Source: Acidimicrobiales bacterium (GTDB taxonomy: Bacteria; Actinomycetota; Acidimicrobiia; Acidimicrobiales; SZUA-35). From it: 64,000 nucleotides of DNA. The translations under genes and the position numbers were made by a program. Positions 40,028 through 49,361 of this stretch are shown here, piece after piece. The notes under the pieces were generated by a model, which searched no databases, was not told the origin of the DNA, and worked only from the letters and a program-made list of their open reading frames with translations. Numbering within the stretch: the first letter of the stretch is position 1; each line of letters starts with the position of its first letter. Where the stretch lies: NCBI GenBank assembly GCA_041394265.1, contig JAWKIO010000005.1:4836001-4900000 (forward strand). Direction: 5' to 3'.

Positions 40028-42064
40028 ATGAACACGACAGATTCTTCGGCACTTCGAGCGTCGCTGCGCGCCGTCGCGTCGAACTACGCATGGACGTGGA
40101 ACGTCCAGCTGGCGGGCGTGCTCCACGACGCCCTCGGAGCCGACTGGACAGGACACGGCCATCCGCTGCAGGCCATCGACGCCATCAACGACGCTGCCTT
40201 GTCGTCGCTGGCCGCCGATGCCGCCTTCGTCGAGCGAGCCTCCGACGCAGCCGCAGTGGTGGCGGGGCTGGAAGCCGCCAGCGTGTCGACGGGAACGGCC
40301 ACGGCGCCGACGCCGGTCGAGGTGGCCTACATCTCGGCCGAGTTCGGCGTGTCCGAGACCCTGCCCCAGTACTCGGGTGGGCTGGGCATCCTCGCTGGCG
40401 ACCACCTCAAGGCGGCCAGCGATCTGGGCGTCGGCCTCGTCGCCGTCGGACTCTTCTACGCCAACGGCTATTTCGACCAGTCGGTCGACGCCTCCGGGCA
40501 GGTGGTCGCCTACCAGACCTACCAGCCCCAGGATCTCGGCCTCACCGACACCGGTGCCCGCGTGTCCGTCGACACCCCGCGTGGACCGATCAACGCATCG
40601 GTCTGGTTGGCCCGTATCGGCAACATTCGGCTCTACCTTCTCGATACCAGGGTGGCCGGCAACGCCGACTGGGCGACAGCGGTCACCGATCGTCTGTACG
40701 GCGGCGACCAGCAGAAGCGCATCGACCAGGAGATGCTGCTCGGCATCGGGGGACTGCGAGCCCTGGCGGCGGTCGGACTCGTGCCGCAGATGGTGCACCT
40801 CAACGAGGGCCACGCCGGATTCGGTCTGCTCGAATTGCTGGCCGATGAGATGGCAGCCGGCCGCACGTTTCCCGACGCCCAAGCAGCGGTCCGGGCCCGC
40901 ACGCTCTTCACCACCCACACGCCCGTGCCCGCTGGTATCGACCGGTTCCCTCGCTCCCTGCTCGCCCCGTATCTCGAGACGTGGTGCCGACGCACGGGTG
41001 TTGCGCTCGACACGATCTGGGCCGAAGGCGACCTCCCCAGCGATCACGCACCCGACGAGTTCAACATGGCGGCATTCTGCCTCGGCCATGCCGCTCGCAC
41101 GAACGGAGTCTCGGCCCTGCACGGCGAGGTGAGCCAGGAACTGTTCGGCTCCCGTCCCGAAGGTGCGGCGATCACCTCGGTGACCAACGGCGTCCACGCC
41201 CGCACCTGGACCACGCCCGCAACACAAGCGTTCCTCGACGACGCGCTTGGCCACGACAGCGGCTGGGATCTCGGGCATGCCGATGCCTGGCGTGCGGCGA
41301 CCACCATCGGCGACGACGAGATCATCTCGCTGCGAGCTGCGCTCCGCCGACAGCTCATCGAGCATCTCAACGCCAACTATGGGCTGACGCTCGATCCGAA
41401 CATCCTCACGATCGGTTTTGCCCGGCGCTTTGCCACCTACAAGCGGGCTGCGCTGCTGCTGCGCCACCCCGAGCGCCTCGCTGCCCTGCTCGGCGACGAC
41501 GAGCATCCCGTGCAGTTCGTGTTCGCCGGAAAGGCGCACCCGGCCGACCTTCCCGGTCAAGCCGTACTGCGGTCGGTGCTCGACTACGGCAACACGCCAG
41601 AAGCCAACGGCCGATTCGCCTTCGCCCCGGGCTACGACATGGCGCTCGCCGGACTTCTCTACGGCGGCTGCGACGTCTGGCTCAACAACCCGGTTCGACC
41701 CCAGGAAGCCTGTGGCACCAGCGGTGAGAAGTCCGCGCTCAACGGCGGGCTCAACTGCTCGATCCTCGATGGTTGGTGGGCCGAGTGGTACGACGCCGCC
41801 AACGGCTGGGCGATTCCGACCAGTGACCTCGACGATCCCGAGGCGCGTGACGATGCCGAGGCCACGGCATTGCACGACCTCCTCGCCACCGAGGTCGTGC
41901 CATCGTTCTACGCCGACGGTGAGCGTCGACCGAGCGCCGAGTGGCTCGACCGGATCCGGGCGGGTTGGACCATCCTCGGCCCGAAGGTCACGGCCGGTCG
42001 GATGGTCGCCGACTATCGCGACCAGTTGTACCGACCGATCATCACCTCGCAGAGCGCACACTGA
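40028..42064 (+). CDS. glgP: Alpha-glucan (glycogen/maltodextrin) phosphorylase
   Basis: A 678-residue GT35 enzyme of the shorter actinobacterial kind. N-terminal SAEFGVSETLPQYSGGLGILAGDHLKAASDLG, middle HLNEGHAGFGLLEL, FARRFATYKRAALLL, and the PLP-binding EACGTSGEKSALNGGLNCSILDGWW. It releases glucose-1-phosphate from alpha-1,4-glucans with phosphate. The PLP lysine is in GTSGEK (GTSNMK in muscle-type). Start has a GAGG site. It overlaps glgX by TGATG; glgP-glgX-glgA form an operon next to convergent glgC. Confidence 0.92.
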   Translation: MNTTDSSALRASLRAVASNYAWTWNVQLAGVLHDALGADWTGHGHPLQAIDAINDAALSSLAADAAFVERASDAAAVVAGLEAASVSTGTATAPTPVEVAYISAEFGVSETLPQYSGGLGILAGDHLKAASDLGVGLVAVGLFYANGYFDQSVDASGQVVAYQTYQPQDLGLTDTGARVSVDTPRGPINASVWLARIGNIRLYLLDTRVAGNADWATAVTDRLYGGDQQKRIDQEMLLGIGGLRALAAVGLVPQMVHLNEGHAGFGLLELLADEMAAGRTFPDAQAAVRARTLFTTHTPVPAGIDRFPRSLLAPYLETWCRRTGVALDTIWAEGDLPSDHAPDEFNMAAFCLGHAARTNGVSALHGEVSQELFGSRPEGAAITSVTNGVHARTWTTPATQAFLDDALGHDSGWDLGHADAWRAATTIGDDEIISLRAALRRQLIEHLNANYGLTLDPNILTIGFARRFATYKRAALLLRHPERLAALLGDDEHPVQFVFAGKAHPADLPGQAVLRSVLDYGNTPEANGRFAFAPGYDMALAGLLYGGCDVWLNNPVRPQEACGTSGEKSALNGGLNCSILDGWWAEWYDAANGWAIPTSDLDDPEARDDAEATALHDLLATEVVPSFYADGERRPSAEWLDRIRAGWTILGPKVTAGRMVADYRDQLYRPIITSQSAH

Positions 42065-44220
42065 TGACGAACTCGGTCCGCTTCGAAATCTGGCCCGGAG
42101 CCGCCAACCCGTTGGGGGCAACGTGGGACGGGTCGGGAACCAACTTCTCGGTGTTCTCCGAGAACGCCGACCTGATCGAGCTGTGCCTGTTCGACGAGAA
42201 CGGCGTCGAGACCCGGCTGGAGCTGCCCGAGATCACCGCCTACTGCCACCACGGCTACGTGCCGGGGGTCGGCCCCGGTCAGCGGTACGGCTTCCGAGCC
42301 CACGGGCGTTGGGCACCCGTCGAGGGCCAGCGATTCAATCCGGCCAAGCTGCTGCTCGACCCCTACGCCCACGCCATCGAAGGCGACGTCGTCCACGATC
42401 GAGCGCTCTTCGATCACCGGGCCGATGCGCCTGATCATCCCGACTCGACCGACTCGGCCCCCTTCGTACCCCGATCGGTGGTGGTATCGCCCTACTTCGA
42501 CTGGGGTACCGATCAGCGACCCAACCGGCCCCGTCGCGAGTCGATCCTCTACGAGATGCACGTGAAGGGCATGACGGCGCTGCATCCCCTCATTCCCGAG
42601 GCGTTGCGCGGCACCTACGCCGGGCTCGCTCACCCGGCGGTGATCGACTACCTGCTCGACCTGGGTGTCACGGCCATCGAGCTCCTTCCGGTCCACCAGC
42701 ACCTGTCGGAATCGTTCCTCCACGACCGCGGCCTCACCAACTACTGGGGCTATGCGAGCATCGGGTACCTGGCGCCGCACAACGGCTATGCCGCCTGGGG
42801 AACGGCCGGTGAGCAGGTCCAGGAGTTCAAGCATCTCGTGAAAGCGATGCACGCCGAGGGCATCGAGGTGATCCTCGACGTCGTCTACAACCACACGTGC
42901 GAAGGCAACCAGCTCGGCCCGACGTTCTGCCACAAGGGACTCGACAACTCCAGCTACTACCGGGTCTCGGCCGACAACGGCCGGCACTACATCGACTACA
43001 CCGGGACCGGCAACACGCTGAACGTCGCGCACCCCAACGTGTTGCGACTCATCATGGACTCGTTGCGGTACTGGGTCGATGAGATGCACGTCGACGGCTT
43101 CCGCTTCGATCTGGCATCGGCGCTGGCCCGCGACATCCACCACGTGGACCAGTTCGCCGCCTTCTTCGACATCATCCACCAGGACCCGACGCTGCGAGAC
43201 GTGAAGCTCATCGCCGAGCCGTGGGATGTGGGTGAGGGCGGCTACCAGGTCGGTAGGTTCCCGCCGCTGTGGTCGGAGTGGAACGGCCGCTACCGCGACT
43301 CCGTTCGCGACCTGTGGCGGGGCCAGGCCACCATGGCCGATCTCGCCGCGCGCTTCACCGGAAGCTCCGATCTCTACGAGTGGAGCGGACGCCGCCCGTC
43401 GGCGTCGGTCAACTTCATCACCTCGCACGATGGCTTCACGATGGCCGACCTCGTCAGCTACAACGAGCGTCACAACGAGGCGAACCTGGAAGACAACCGC
43501 GATGGTGACAGCCACAACTCATCGTGGAACTCCGGTGTCGAGGGGCCGACCGACGACCCCGAGATCCTCGAACGGCGGGCATACCGCGTGCGGGCCATGC
43601 TCGCCACGATGCTGCTGTCGCAGGGCGTGCCGATGCTGATGGCGGGCGACGAATTCGGCCGGAGCCAGGGCGGCAACAACAACGCCTACTGCCAAGACAA
43701 CGAGATCTCGTGGCTCGACTGGTCGAATACCGACGAGGACCTGATCGCGTTCGTGCGCCGCCTGACCACGCTGCGCCACGAGCACCCCCTGTTCCGACGC
43801 CGTCGGTTCTTCACCGGGGCCGGCCTCGAGGATCAGCGATCGGAACTGCAGCGGGCCGCCGACGGACCGGGACGCCACCACGAACTCGTCGACATCGCGT
43901 GGTACACGCCCCACGGCACGATCATGGCCGACGGTGCGTGGCACGATCCCTCACGACGCTCGCTGACCGTTTTCATGAACGGTCACGGCATCGCTGCTCG
44001 CGACGCGAGGGGCCGTCCCGTGATCGACGACAGCTTCCTGATCATGTTCAACGCCGGCCCGGGAGCGGTCCGCATGTCCGTGCCACCCGAACTCGCCGAT
44101 CGGGCGTGGTCGCTCACGCTGTCGTCATCGGCGCCGATGGCGAAGGGACACACCGTCATCTCGAGTCTGGTGGTGGAACCCTGGTCGGTCGTGGTGTTGT
44201 GCGATGCTCCAGTGGCGTGA
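42064..44220 (+). CDS. glgX: Glycogen debranching enzyme
   Basis: A 718-residue GH13 protein. An N-terminal CBM48 domain (WDGSGTNFSVFSENADLIELCLF) precedes the catalytic barrel: DVVYNHTCEG, the nucleophile Asp in VDGFRFDLASAL (about residue 350), the acid Glu in IAEPWDVG, and TSHDGF with the third Asp. It hydrolyses alpha-1,6 branches of the limit dextrin left by phosphorylase. Overlap TGATG with glgP. Length is normal for GlgX. Confidence 0.95.
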   Translation: MTNSVRFEIWPGAANPLGATWDGSGTNFSVFSENADLIELCLFDENGVETRLELPEITAYCHHGYVPGVGPGQRYGFRAHGRWAPVEGQRFNPAKLLLDPYAHAIEGDVVHDRALFDHRADAPDHPDSTDSAPFVPRSVVVSPYFDWGTDQRPNRPRRESILYEMHVKGMTALHPLIPEALRGTYAGLAHPAVIDYLLDLGVTAIELLPVHQHLSESFLHDRGLTNYWGYASIGYLAPHNGYAAWGTAGEQVQEFKHLVKAMHAEGIEVILDVVYNHTCEGNQLGPTFCHKGLDNSSYYRVSADNGRHYIDYTGTGNTLNVAHPNVLRLIMDSLRYWVDEMHVDGFRFDLASALARDIHHVDQFAAFFDIIHQDPTLRDVKLIAEPWDVGEGGYQVGRFPPLWSEWNGRYRDSVRDLWRGQATMADLAARFTGSSDLYEWSGRRPSASVNFITSHDGFTMADLVSYNERHNEANLEDNRDGDSHNSSWNSGVEGPTDDPEILERRAYRVRAMLATMLLSQGVPMLMAGDEFGRSQGGNNNAYCQDNEISWLDWSNTDEDLIAFVRRLTTLRHEHPLFRRRRFFTGAGLEDQRSELQRAADGPGRHHELVDIAWYTPHGTIMADGAWHDPSRRSLTVFMNGHGIAARDARGRPVIDDSFLIMFNAGPGAVRMSVPPELADRAWSLTLSSSAPMAKGHTVISSLVVEPWSVVVLCDAPVA

Positions 44221-44257
44221 CCGACCCGACCGTTTGCCTCGATTGCAGGAGCCGTAG

Positions 44258-45661
44258 ATGAGAGTCCTCTTCGCCACCGCCGAACTCGCCCCGCTCGCCA
44301 GGGTGGGCGGGCTGGCGGAAGCCGCAGCCGGTCTGGCCCTCGAACTCCAGCGGCAGGGGATCGAGCTGACCATCGTCCTTCCCGACTACGGCGACATCGA
44401 ACTCGACGGCGCCGACACCTGGGCCCTCGACGGCCCCGAATGGGCGGGCGAGCTGACGGCGCGGCGCGGATCGGTCGGTGCATTCGGCGACATCATCCTC
44501 GTCGGACGTCCGGGCATGGCCCGCCCCCATCCCTACGTCGACCCGGTGACCGGGCAGGGCTGGCCCGACAACGACTACCGGTTCTACGGCTTTGCCGCCG
44601 GCATCGCCGCGCTCGTCCGCCAGCTCGGCCCCGACCTGCTGCACCTCAACGATTGGCACACCGCCGCCACGCTGGGATTCCTCGGTACCCCACCGCCGAC
44701 GATGCTGACCATCCACACGCTCGGCTATCAGGGCATCAGTGGTGCCGAATGGCTCGGTCGGCTGCCCGTCGACCCGTGGCGCTTCGCCTGGTACGACGTC
44801 ACGAACCCGTTGCTCGGCGCCATTCGCTCGGCCGACGCCGTCGTGGCCGTCAGCCCGAACTACGCCCGCGAGATCCTCACGCCCGAGCAGGGGATGGGCC
44901 TCGACCACGAGCTGGCTCGGATCGGCGACACCCTCGTCGGGATCCGCAACGGGATCGACACCGGCGTGTGGAACCCGGCCACCGACCCCCACCTTCCCGT
45001 CACGTATCGCCCCGGTGACGACGACATCAAGACCATCGAGGCCGCGAAGAACGCCGCCCGCTCGAGTATCGCAGCCACCTTCGGGGTGCCCGACGACGAC
45101 CAGGTCCTCATCGCCATGGTCACCCGACTGGTCGACCAGAAGGGGGTCGACATCGCCCTCGGACTCGCCCCCTACCTCGAGCACCTCGGTGCCCGCCTGG
45201 TCATCCTCGGGTCCGGGCAGGCGAACCTCGTCGAAGCCGTTCGATCGAGCGTCGACCATCACCCGCATCGGATCGCCGCCATCACCGATCGCTACGACGA
45301 GCCGTTGGCCCACCAGATGTTCGCCGGTGCCGACCTCTTCGTGATGCCGAGCCGATTCGAGCCGTGCGGGCTCGCCCAGATGCAGGCCATGGCTTACGGC
45401 ACCATCCCGGTTGCCACGGCGGTCGGCGGGCTGGTCGACACGATCACCGACGCCGACGACGATCCGACGAACGGCACCGGCTTCCTCTCGGCGACGGTCG
45501 ACCTCACAGGTCTGGTCGACGCCAACCACCGTGCCGTGCGAGCGCATCGAGCCGCGAAACGCCGGCGGGCCATCCAGAAGCGTGGGATGGCCGTCGACTG
45601 GTCATGGCACGAGCCGGCCAAGCAGCACATCGAGTGGTATCAGCGGCTGCTCGAGCGCTGA
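44258..45661 (+). CDS. glgA: Glycogen synthase (GT5-type)
   Basis: A 467-residue GT5/GT4-like protein: FATAELAPLARVGGLAEAAAGLALELQ (KVGG-like motif, Lys replaced by Arg), HLNDWHTAATL, GIRNGIDTGVWNPATDP, VTRLVDQKGVDI, and MPSRFEPCGLAQMQAMAYGTIPVATAVGGL with the catalytic Glu of the E-x7-E motif. It extends alpha-1,4 glucan from a nucleotide-glucose. The replacement of Lys by Arg in KxGG is unusual but occurs in actinobacterial GlgA-like enzymes. Ends one base from the convergent glgC. Confidence 0.88.
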   Translation: MRVLFATAELAPLARVGGLAEAAAGLALELQRQGIELTIVLPDYGDIELDGADTWALDGPEWAGELTARRGSVGAFGDIILVGRPGMARPHPYVDPVTGQGWPDNDYRFYGFAAGIAALVRQLGPDLLHLNDWHTAATLGFLGTPPPTMLTIHTLGYQGISGAEWLGRLPVDPWRFAWYDVTNPLLGAIRSADAVVAVSPNYAREILTPEQGMGLDHELARIGDTLVGIRNGIDTGVWNPATDPHLPVTYRPGDDDIKTIEAAKNAARSSIAATFGVPDDDQVLIAMVTRLVDQKGVDIALGLAPYLEHLGARLVILGSGQANLVEAVRSSVDHHPHRIAAITDRYDEPLAHQMFAGADLFVMPSRFEPCGLAQMQAMAYGTIPVATAVGGLVDTITDADDDPTNGTGFLSATVDLTGLVDANHRAVRAHRAAKRRRAIQKRGMAVDWSWHEPAKQHIEWYQRLLER

Positions 45662-45662
45662 G

Positions 45663-46904
45663 TCAGACGAACTTGTAGTTCTTGGGGATCGCCACGATCC
45701 CGGAATCGGTGACCGTGAACCGCTCTCGGTCTTCCTCGGGATCGACACCGATCCGGGTGCCGGGTGGGACCACGACGTTCTTGTCGATGATCGCACGCTG
45801 CACGACGGCGCCCTCGCCGATGCGCACGCCGTCGAACAGAACGGCGCCCTCGACCGAGGCGTTGCGCTGGATCCGACAGCCGGGGGCGATCACGGCATCG
45901 GCCACCGAGCAACCCGACAGGATGCTGCCGTTGCTCACCATCGAGTTCGAGACCTGCGGCGGCTGGGTGCCATCGATGACGAACTTCGCCGCCGGCAGCG
46001 AACGGCCGAGGGTCCAGATCGGCCATTCCTCGTTGTACAGGCTGAATGGCGGCAGCGGCTTGATGAGGTCCATGTTGGCCTCGAAGTAGGCATCGAGGGT
46101 TCCGACGTCTCGCCAGTAGCCACGCTGGAGCTGGCTGTCACCGGGCACGATGTTGGTGCTGTAGTCGTAGACGTCGGCTTCGCCCCGGTTGACGAAGTAG
46201 GGGATGAGATCCCCGCCCAGGTCGTGCTTCGACGCCTGGTTCTCCGAGTCCTCCTGCAACGCCGCACGCAAGGCGTCGGCGCTGAACACGTAGTTGCCCA
46301 TCGAGACGAACGACTTGGTGGGGTCGTCGGCCAGACCGGGAGGATTCGCCGGCTTCTCGAGGAAGGCCTTGATCGAGGTGCCTTCGCCTTGGTCGATGAC
46401 GCCGAACTGGTGCGCCTCGGACTGCTCGGCCCGCAACGCAGCGACGGTGCAGGAGGCGCCGCTCCGGATGTGCTGGTCGAGCATCTGCCGGGGGTCCATC
46501 CGATAGATGTGGTCGGCGCCGAAGACGAAGATGTAGTCGGGGCTCTCGTCGTCGACGAGGTTGAGGTTCTGGAACAGCGCATCGGCCGAGCCCTCGAACC
46601 AGCGCTGGCCCCGGCGCATCTGAGCCGGGACCGACGTGACGTAGTTGCCGAGCAAGGTCGACATGCGCCAGGTGCGAGAAATGTGGACGTCGAGCGAGTG
46701 ACTCTTGTACTGGGTGAGCACGACGAGCTTGCGGTAGCCACCGTTGGCGAGATTCGACAGGGCGAAGTCGATCAGGCGGTAGTGCCCGCCGAACGGCACC
46801 GCGGGTTTTGCCCGATCCAACGTGAGCGGCATCATTCGTTTGCCCTCACCACCGGCGAGGACGATGCTCAGGACCTTCGGGCGAATTCCAGCTTCGAGTG
46901 CCAT
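45663..46904 (-). CDS. glgC: Glucose-1-phosphate adenylyltransferase (ADP-glucose pyrophosphorylase)
   Basis: A 413-residue nucleotidyltransferase with a left-handed beta-helix C-terminus. N-terminal VLSIVLAGGEGKRMMPLTLDRAKPAVPFGGHYRLIDFALSN, then FVFGADHIYRMD and EKPANPPG, followed by hexapeptide repeats (SMVSNGSILSGCSVADAVIAPG). It makes ADP-glucose from ATP and glucose-1-phosphate, the step that commits glucose to glycogen. Start ATG 46904 is set by the family start LEAGIRPKVLSIVL; earlier in-frame codons are spurious. Convergent with glgA. Confidence 0.96.
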   Translation of the reverse strand: MALEAGIRPKVLSIVLAGGEGKRMMPLTLDRAKPAVPFGGHYRLIDFALSNLANGGYRKLVVLTQYKSHSLDVHISRTWRMSTLLGNYVTSVPAQMRRGQRWFEGSADALFQNLNLVDDESPDYIFVFGADHIYRMDPRQMLDQHIRSGASCTVAALRAEQSEAHQFGVIDQGEGTSIKAFLEKPANPPGLADDPTKSFVSMGNYVFSADALRAALQEDSENQASKHDLGGDLIPYFVNRGEADVYDYSTNIVPGDSQLQRGYWRDVGTLDAYFEANMDLIKPLPPFSLYNEEWPIWTLGRSLPAAKFVIDGTQPPQVSNSMVSNGSILSGCSVADAVIAPGCRIQRNASVEGAVLFDGVRIGEGAVVQRAIIDKNVVVPPGTRIGVDPEEDRERFTVTDSGIVAIPKNYKFV

Positions 46905-47057
46905 GACGACATCCTGCCCGACGACGAGACCTCGTGCTGGCTCATGGCAGTGAAAATCACGGAGAACTGATGGCCTCGCGAGTGTTGCGACGAGCCAAAA
47001 CGCATGAGCCGACCAACCCATTTTCGTCATCGGCATTGCCACGGAGGGTGCTGGTGG

Positions 47058-47190
47058 TGTTCACTGTTGGTGCGGGTACCGGGAACAGTGTCTGTGGGAA
47101 CCACCTCTGGCGGGCAGAGGTCCCACACCAGGGCATTTTGTTCTCGACTCCGAGAGGGTGGTCCGGCCGGACCACCCTCTCACTCTTTTT
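47058..47190 (+). ncRNA. Candidate structured RNA in the glgC-yceI gap
   Basis: The 349-base gap 46905-47253 has no convincing gene. From 47062 there is CACTGTT/AACAGTG (47062-47090), then TGTGGGA-ACCA-CCTCTG-N5-CAGAGG-TCCCACA (47093-47127), and finally the terminator at 47152-47190. Three stems in series closed by a T-rich terminator suggest an independent small RNA of about 130 nt, or a riboswitch-like leader for the YceI gene. I know no matching family. The rest of the gap is the glgC leader and the YceI promoter. Confidence 0.4.
47152..47190 (+). terminator. Strong intrinsic terminator
   Basis: GAGAGGGTGGTCCGG directly followed by its complement makes a perfect 30-base palindrome, then ACTCTTTTT. 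It is the best terminator in the window. Confidence 0.85.
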
Positions 47191-47241
47191 CGGCCGAGCG
47201 GCGTGATCGGCTCGACCCGGCCCTTCCTGGGGTCGACCATC

Positions 47242-47247
47242 TAGGGT
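47242..47247 (+). promoter_or_regulatory. Putative -10 box, leaderless promoter of the YceI gene
   Basis: TAGGGT ends six bases before the ATG at 47254. Confidence 0.45.
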
Positions 47248-47253
47248 GCGCAC

Positions 47254-48063
47254 ATGCAGAAGCGACTGCTCATTGCCGGGTCGGTTGTCGGCGTACTCGC
47301 CGTGATCGGCGTGGGACTCGCCTGGTGGCTCGGACTTTTCGACGAGCCCGAAGCCGAGGTCTCGCTGGCCGAGTCTGCCGCGCTGGTCGCCGAGGAGGGC
47401 GACGCAACCACGTCGGCGGTCGCTCCAACGACGTCGACCGAGGACTCGACCGAGTCGACGACCACGGCGCCGACGGATGCCACCGAAGAGACGACCACCA
47501 CCACGACAACCGACGCCGGTCCCATCGACGACCTCACCGGGACTTGGTCGGTGGTGCCGAGTGATGCGACCTTCGTCGGCTACCGGGTCGATGAGGTACT
47601 CGGTGGTGTCGGCGACTTCACCGCCGTCGGTCGCACGGCCGGCGTGACCGGCGAGCTCGTCGGCAACGGGTTGACGATCGAGTCGGTGTCGATCCTCGCC
47701 GACCTCACACTGCTCGTGAGCGACAACGGCGCTCGTGACGCGCAGATGCGGCGGCAGGGGCTCGAGACGAATGACTTCCCCGAGGCCAGCTTCGTCCTCA
47801 CCGCGCCGATCGTCCTGAGCGAGCTCCCAGCGGAAGGCGCAACGATCAACGCCACGGCGGATGGCGAACTCACGCTGCACGGCGTCACCCGAGCCATCCA
47901 GGTGACCATCGATGGGCAGATCGTCGGCGGACGACTCCTGGTGGTCGGATCCACCGAGATCGCCATGATCGACTACGACATCGATCCGCCCCGAGCACCG
48001 GTCGTCGCCAGTGTCGACGAGATCGGCATCATGGAGTTCTCCCTGGTCTTTGCCCGCGCGTGA
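47254..48063 (+). CDS. YceI-family protein, membrane anchored
   Basis: A 269-residue protein with an N-terminal membrane segment (LLIAGSVVGVLAVIGVGLAWWLGLF), a long Thr/Glu/Ser-rich linker (residues 40-95), and a C-terminal YceI beta-barrel (TWSVVPSDATFVGYRVDEVLGGVGDFTAVGRT... DGELTLHGVTRAIQVTIDGQ). YceI proteins bind isoprenoid or similar hydrophobic ligands. The barrel should lie outside the membrane. The linker resembles that of the LytR_C protein at 34960. Own promoter, monocistronic. Confidence 0.88.
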   Translation: MQKRLLIAGSVVGVLAVIGVGLAWWLGLFDEPEAEVSLAESAALVAEEGDATTSAVAPTTSTEDSTESTTTAPTDATEETTTTTTTDAGPIDDLTGTWSVVPSDATFVGYRVDEVLGGVGDFTAVGRTAGVTGELVGNGLTIESVSILADLTLLVSDNGARDAQMRRQGLETNDFPEASFVLTAPIVLSELPAEGATINATADGELTLHGVTRAIQVTIDGQIVGGRLLVVGSTEIAMIDYDIDPPRAPVVASVDEIGIMEFSLVFARA

Positions 48064-48239
48064 GCAGTACTGCAATTGACCCTGGGCGGTGGTCGCGACT
48101 ACACACCTGACGTGGCAATCGCCACACGCCGAACGACGTGGGCAGCATTGCTGTCCCGTGTCGATTCGACAGGGTGCGTGACGCCAGTCACAATTCTGCA
48201 CCATCATTGCGAGTCACGACACTGAGGACCCGGGGGACG

Positions 48240-49361
48240 ATGAATCAGGCAAGCCAGAACGGCGAACGGCTTCATGCCACGACGGCCAGCGATGTACTCC
48301 TCGCCGTCTCGGACCTGCGCACCCACTTCGCCACGCCGGCCGGTTTGGTGAAGGCGGTCGACGGTGTGAGCTTCGACCTCAAGCGAGGTACCACCCTCGG
48401 GGTGGTCGGCGAGTCCGGTTCGGGCAAGACGGTGCTCGCTCGCTCGATCATGCGACTGAACATTGCGTCGAACGTCCTCTCGTCGGGCTCGGTGCTCTAC
48501 GAGGGTCAGGACCTGATGACCAAGTCCAACGCCCAGATGCGCGACCTGTGGGGCATCGAGATGGCCATGGTCTTCCAGGATCCGATGACCTCGCTCAACC
48601 CGGTCGTGAAGGTCGGACGCCAGGTCACCGAGCACCTGCGCTACCACCTCGGTGTCTCGAAGGATGAGGCCCGCCAGACCGCCGTCGAACTCCTCCGCAG
48701 CGTGCGCATCCCCGAACCCGAGGAACGGTTCGACGTTTATCCTCACCAGCTTTCGGGCGGTATGCGTCAACGCGTGTCGATCGCCATTGCCCTGGCCTGT
48801 GGCCCGAAGCTGCTCTTCGCCGACGAGCCCACCACCGCTCTCGACGTCACGGTGCAGCACCAGATCCTCAACCTGCTACGTCAGCAACAGCGTGAGCGGT
48901 TCATGTCGATGATCCTCGTCACCCACGATCTCGGCGTCGTCGCCGGCCGGGCCGACGAGATCATGGTGATGTACGCCGGCAAGCCGGTCGAGAAGGCCAC
49001 CACCAAGAACCTCTTCGCCGACATGAAGCACCCGTACACCCAGGGGTTGCTCAACTCGATCCCGAAGGTGTCCAACCCCAAGCACACTCGGCTGCAGGCC
49101 ATCACCGGTCGCCCGCCCGATCTCATCAACCCACCCAAGGGTTGCTCGTTCTCACCACGCTGCCCCTACGCCCAACCGAAGTGCTTCGAGGAGGAGCCAT
49201 CGTTGACGCCCGCCTCGACCCCTGACCACTCGTTCGCGTGCTGGTTCCCCGTTGGCACGCCCGAGTCCGCTGCGGCCTTCGAGTCCAACCTCGCCGCCGG
49301 GAATCCCGTCACGCTCGCCGCCGCCGGACGAGCGATGGCCACCGAAGAGATGGCCCTCTGA
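48240..49361 (+). CDS. Peptide/nickel-type ABC importer, ATP-binding protein (DppD-like)
   Basis: A 373-residue ABC ATPase: VGESGSGKTVLARSIM (Walker A, about residue 55), QDPMTSLNPVVKVG, YPHQLSGGMRQRVSIA (signature), LLFADEPTTALD (Walker B) and the oligopeptide-transporter C-terminal domain with CSFSPRCPYAQPKC, which in the family can hold an iron-sulphur or metal site. It overlaps the next ATPase by TGATG. First of five genes of one importer. Upstream there is no -10 box that I would trust. Confidence 0.9.
   Translation: MNQASQNGERLHATTASDVLLAVSDLRTHFATPAGLVKAVDGVSFDLKRGTTLGVVGESGSGKTVLARSIMRLNIASNVLSSGSVLYEGQDLMTKSNAQMRDLWGIEMAMVFQDPMTSLNPVVKVGRQVTEHLRYHLGVSKDEARQTAVELLRSVRIPEPEERFDVYPHQLSGGMRQRVSIAIALACGPKLLFADEPTTALDVTVQHQILNLLRQQQRERFMSMILVTHDLGVVAGRADEIMVMYAGKPVEKATTKNLFADMKHPYTQGLLNSIPKVSNPKHTRLQAITGRPPDLINPPKGCSFSPRCPYAQPKCFEEEPSLTPASTPDHSFACWFPVGTPESAAAFESNLAAGNPVTLAAAGRAMATEEMAL

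Noticed and set aside
39953..42121. 722-residue open frame on the reverse strand opposite glgP
   Set aside because: It is a GC-rich antisense shadow; glgP on the other strand has all family motifs and the shadow has none.
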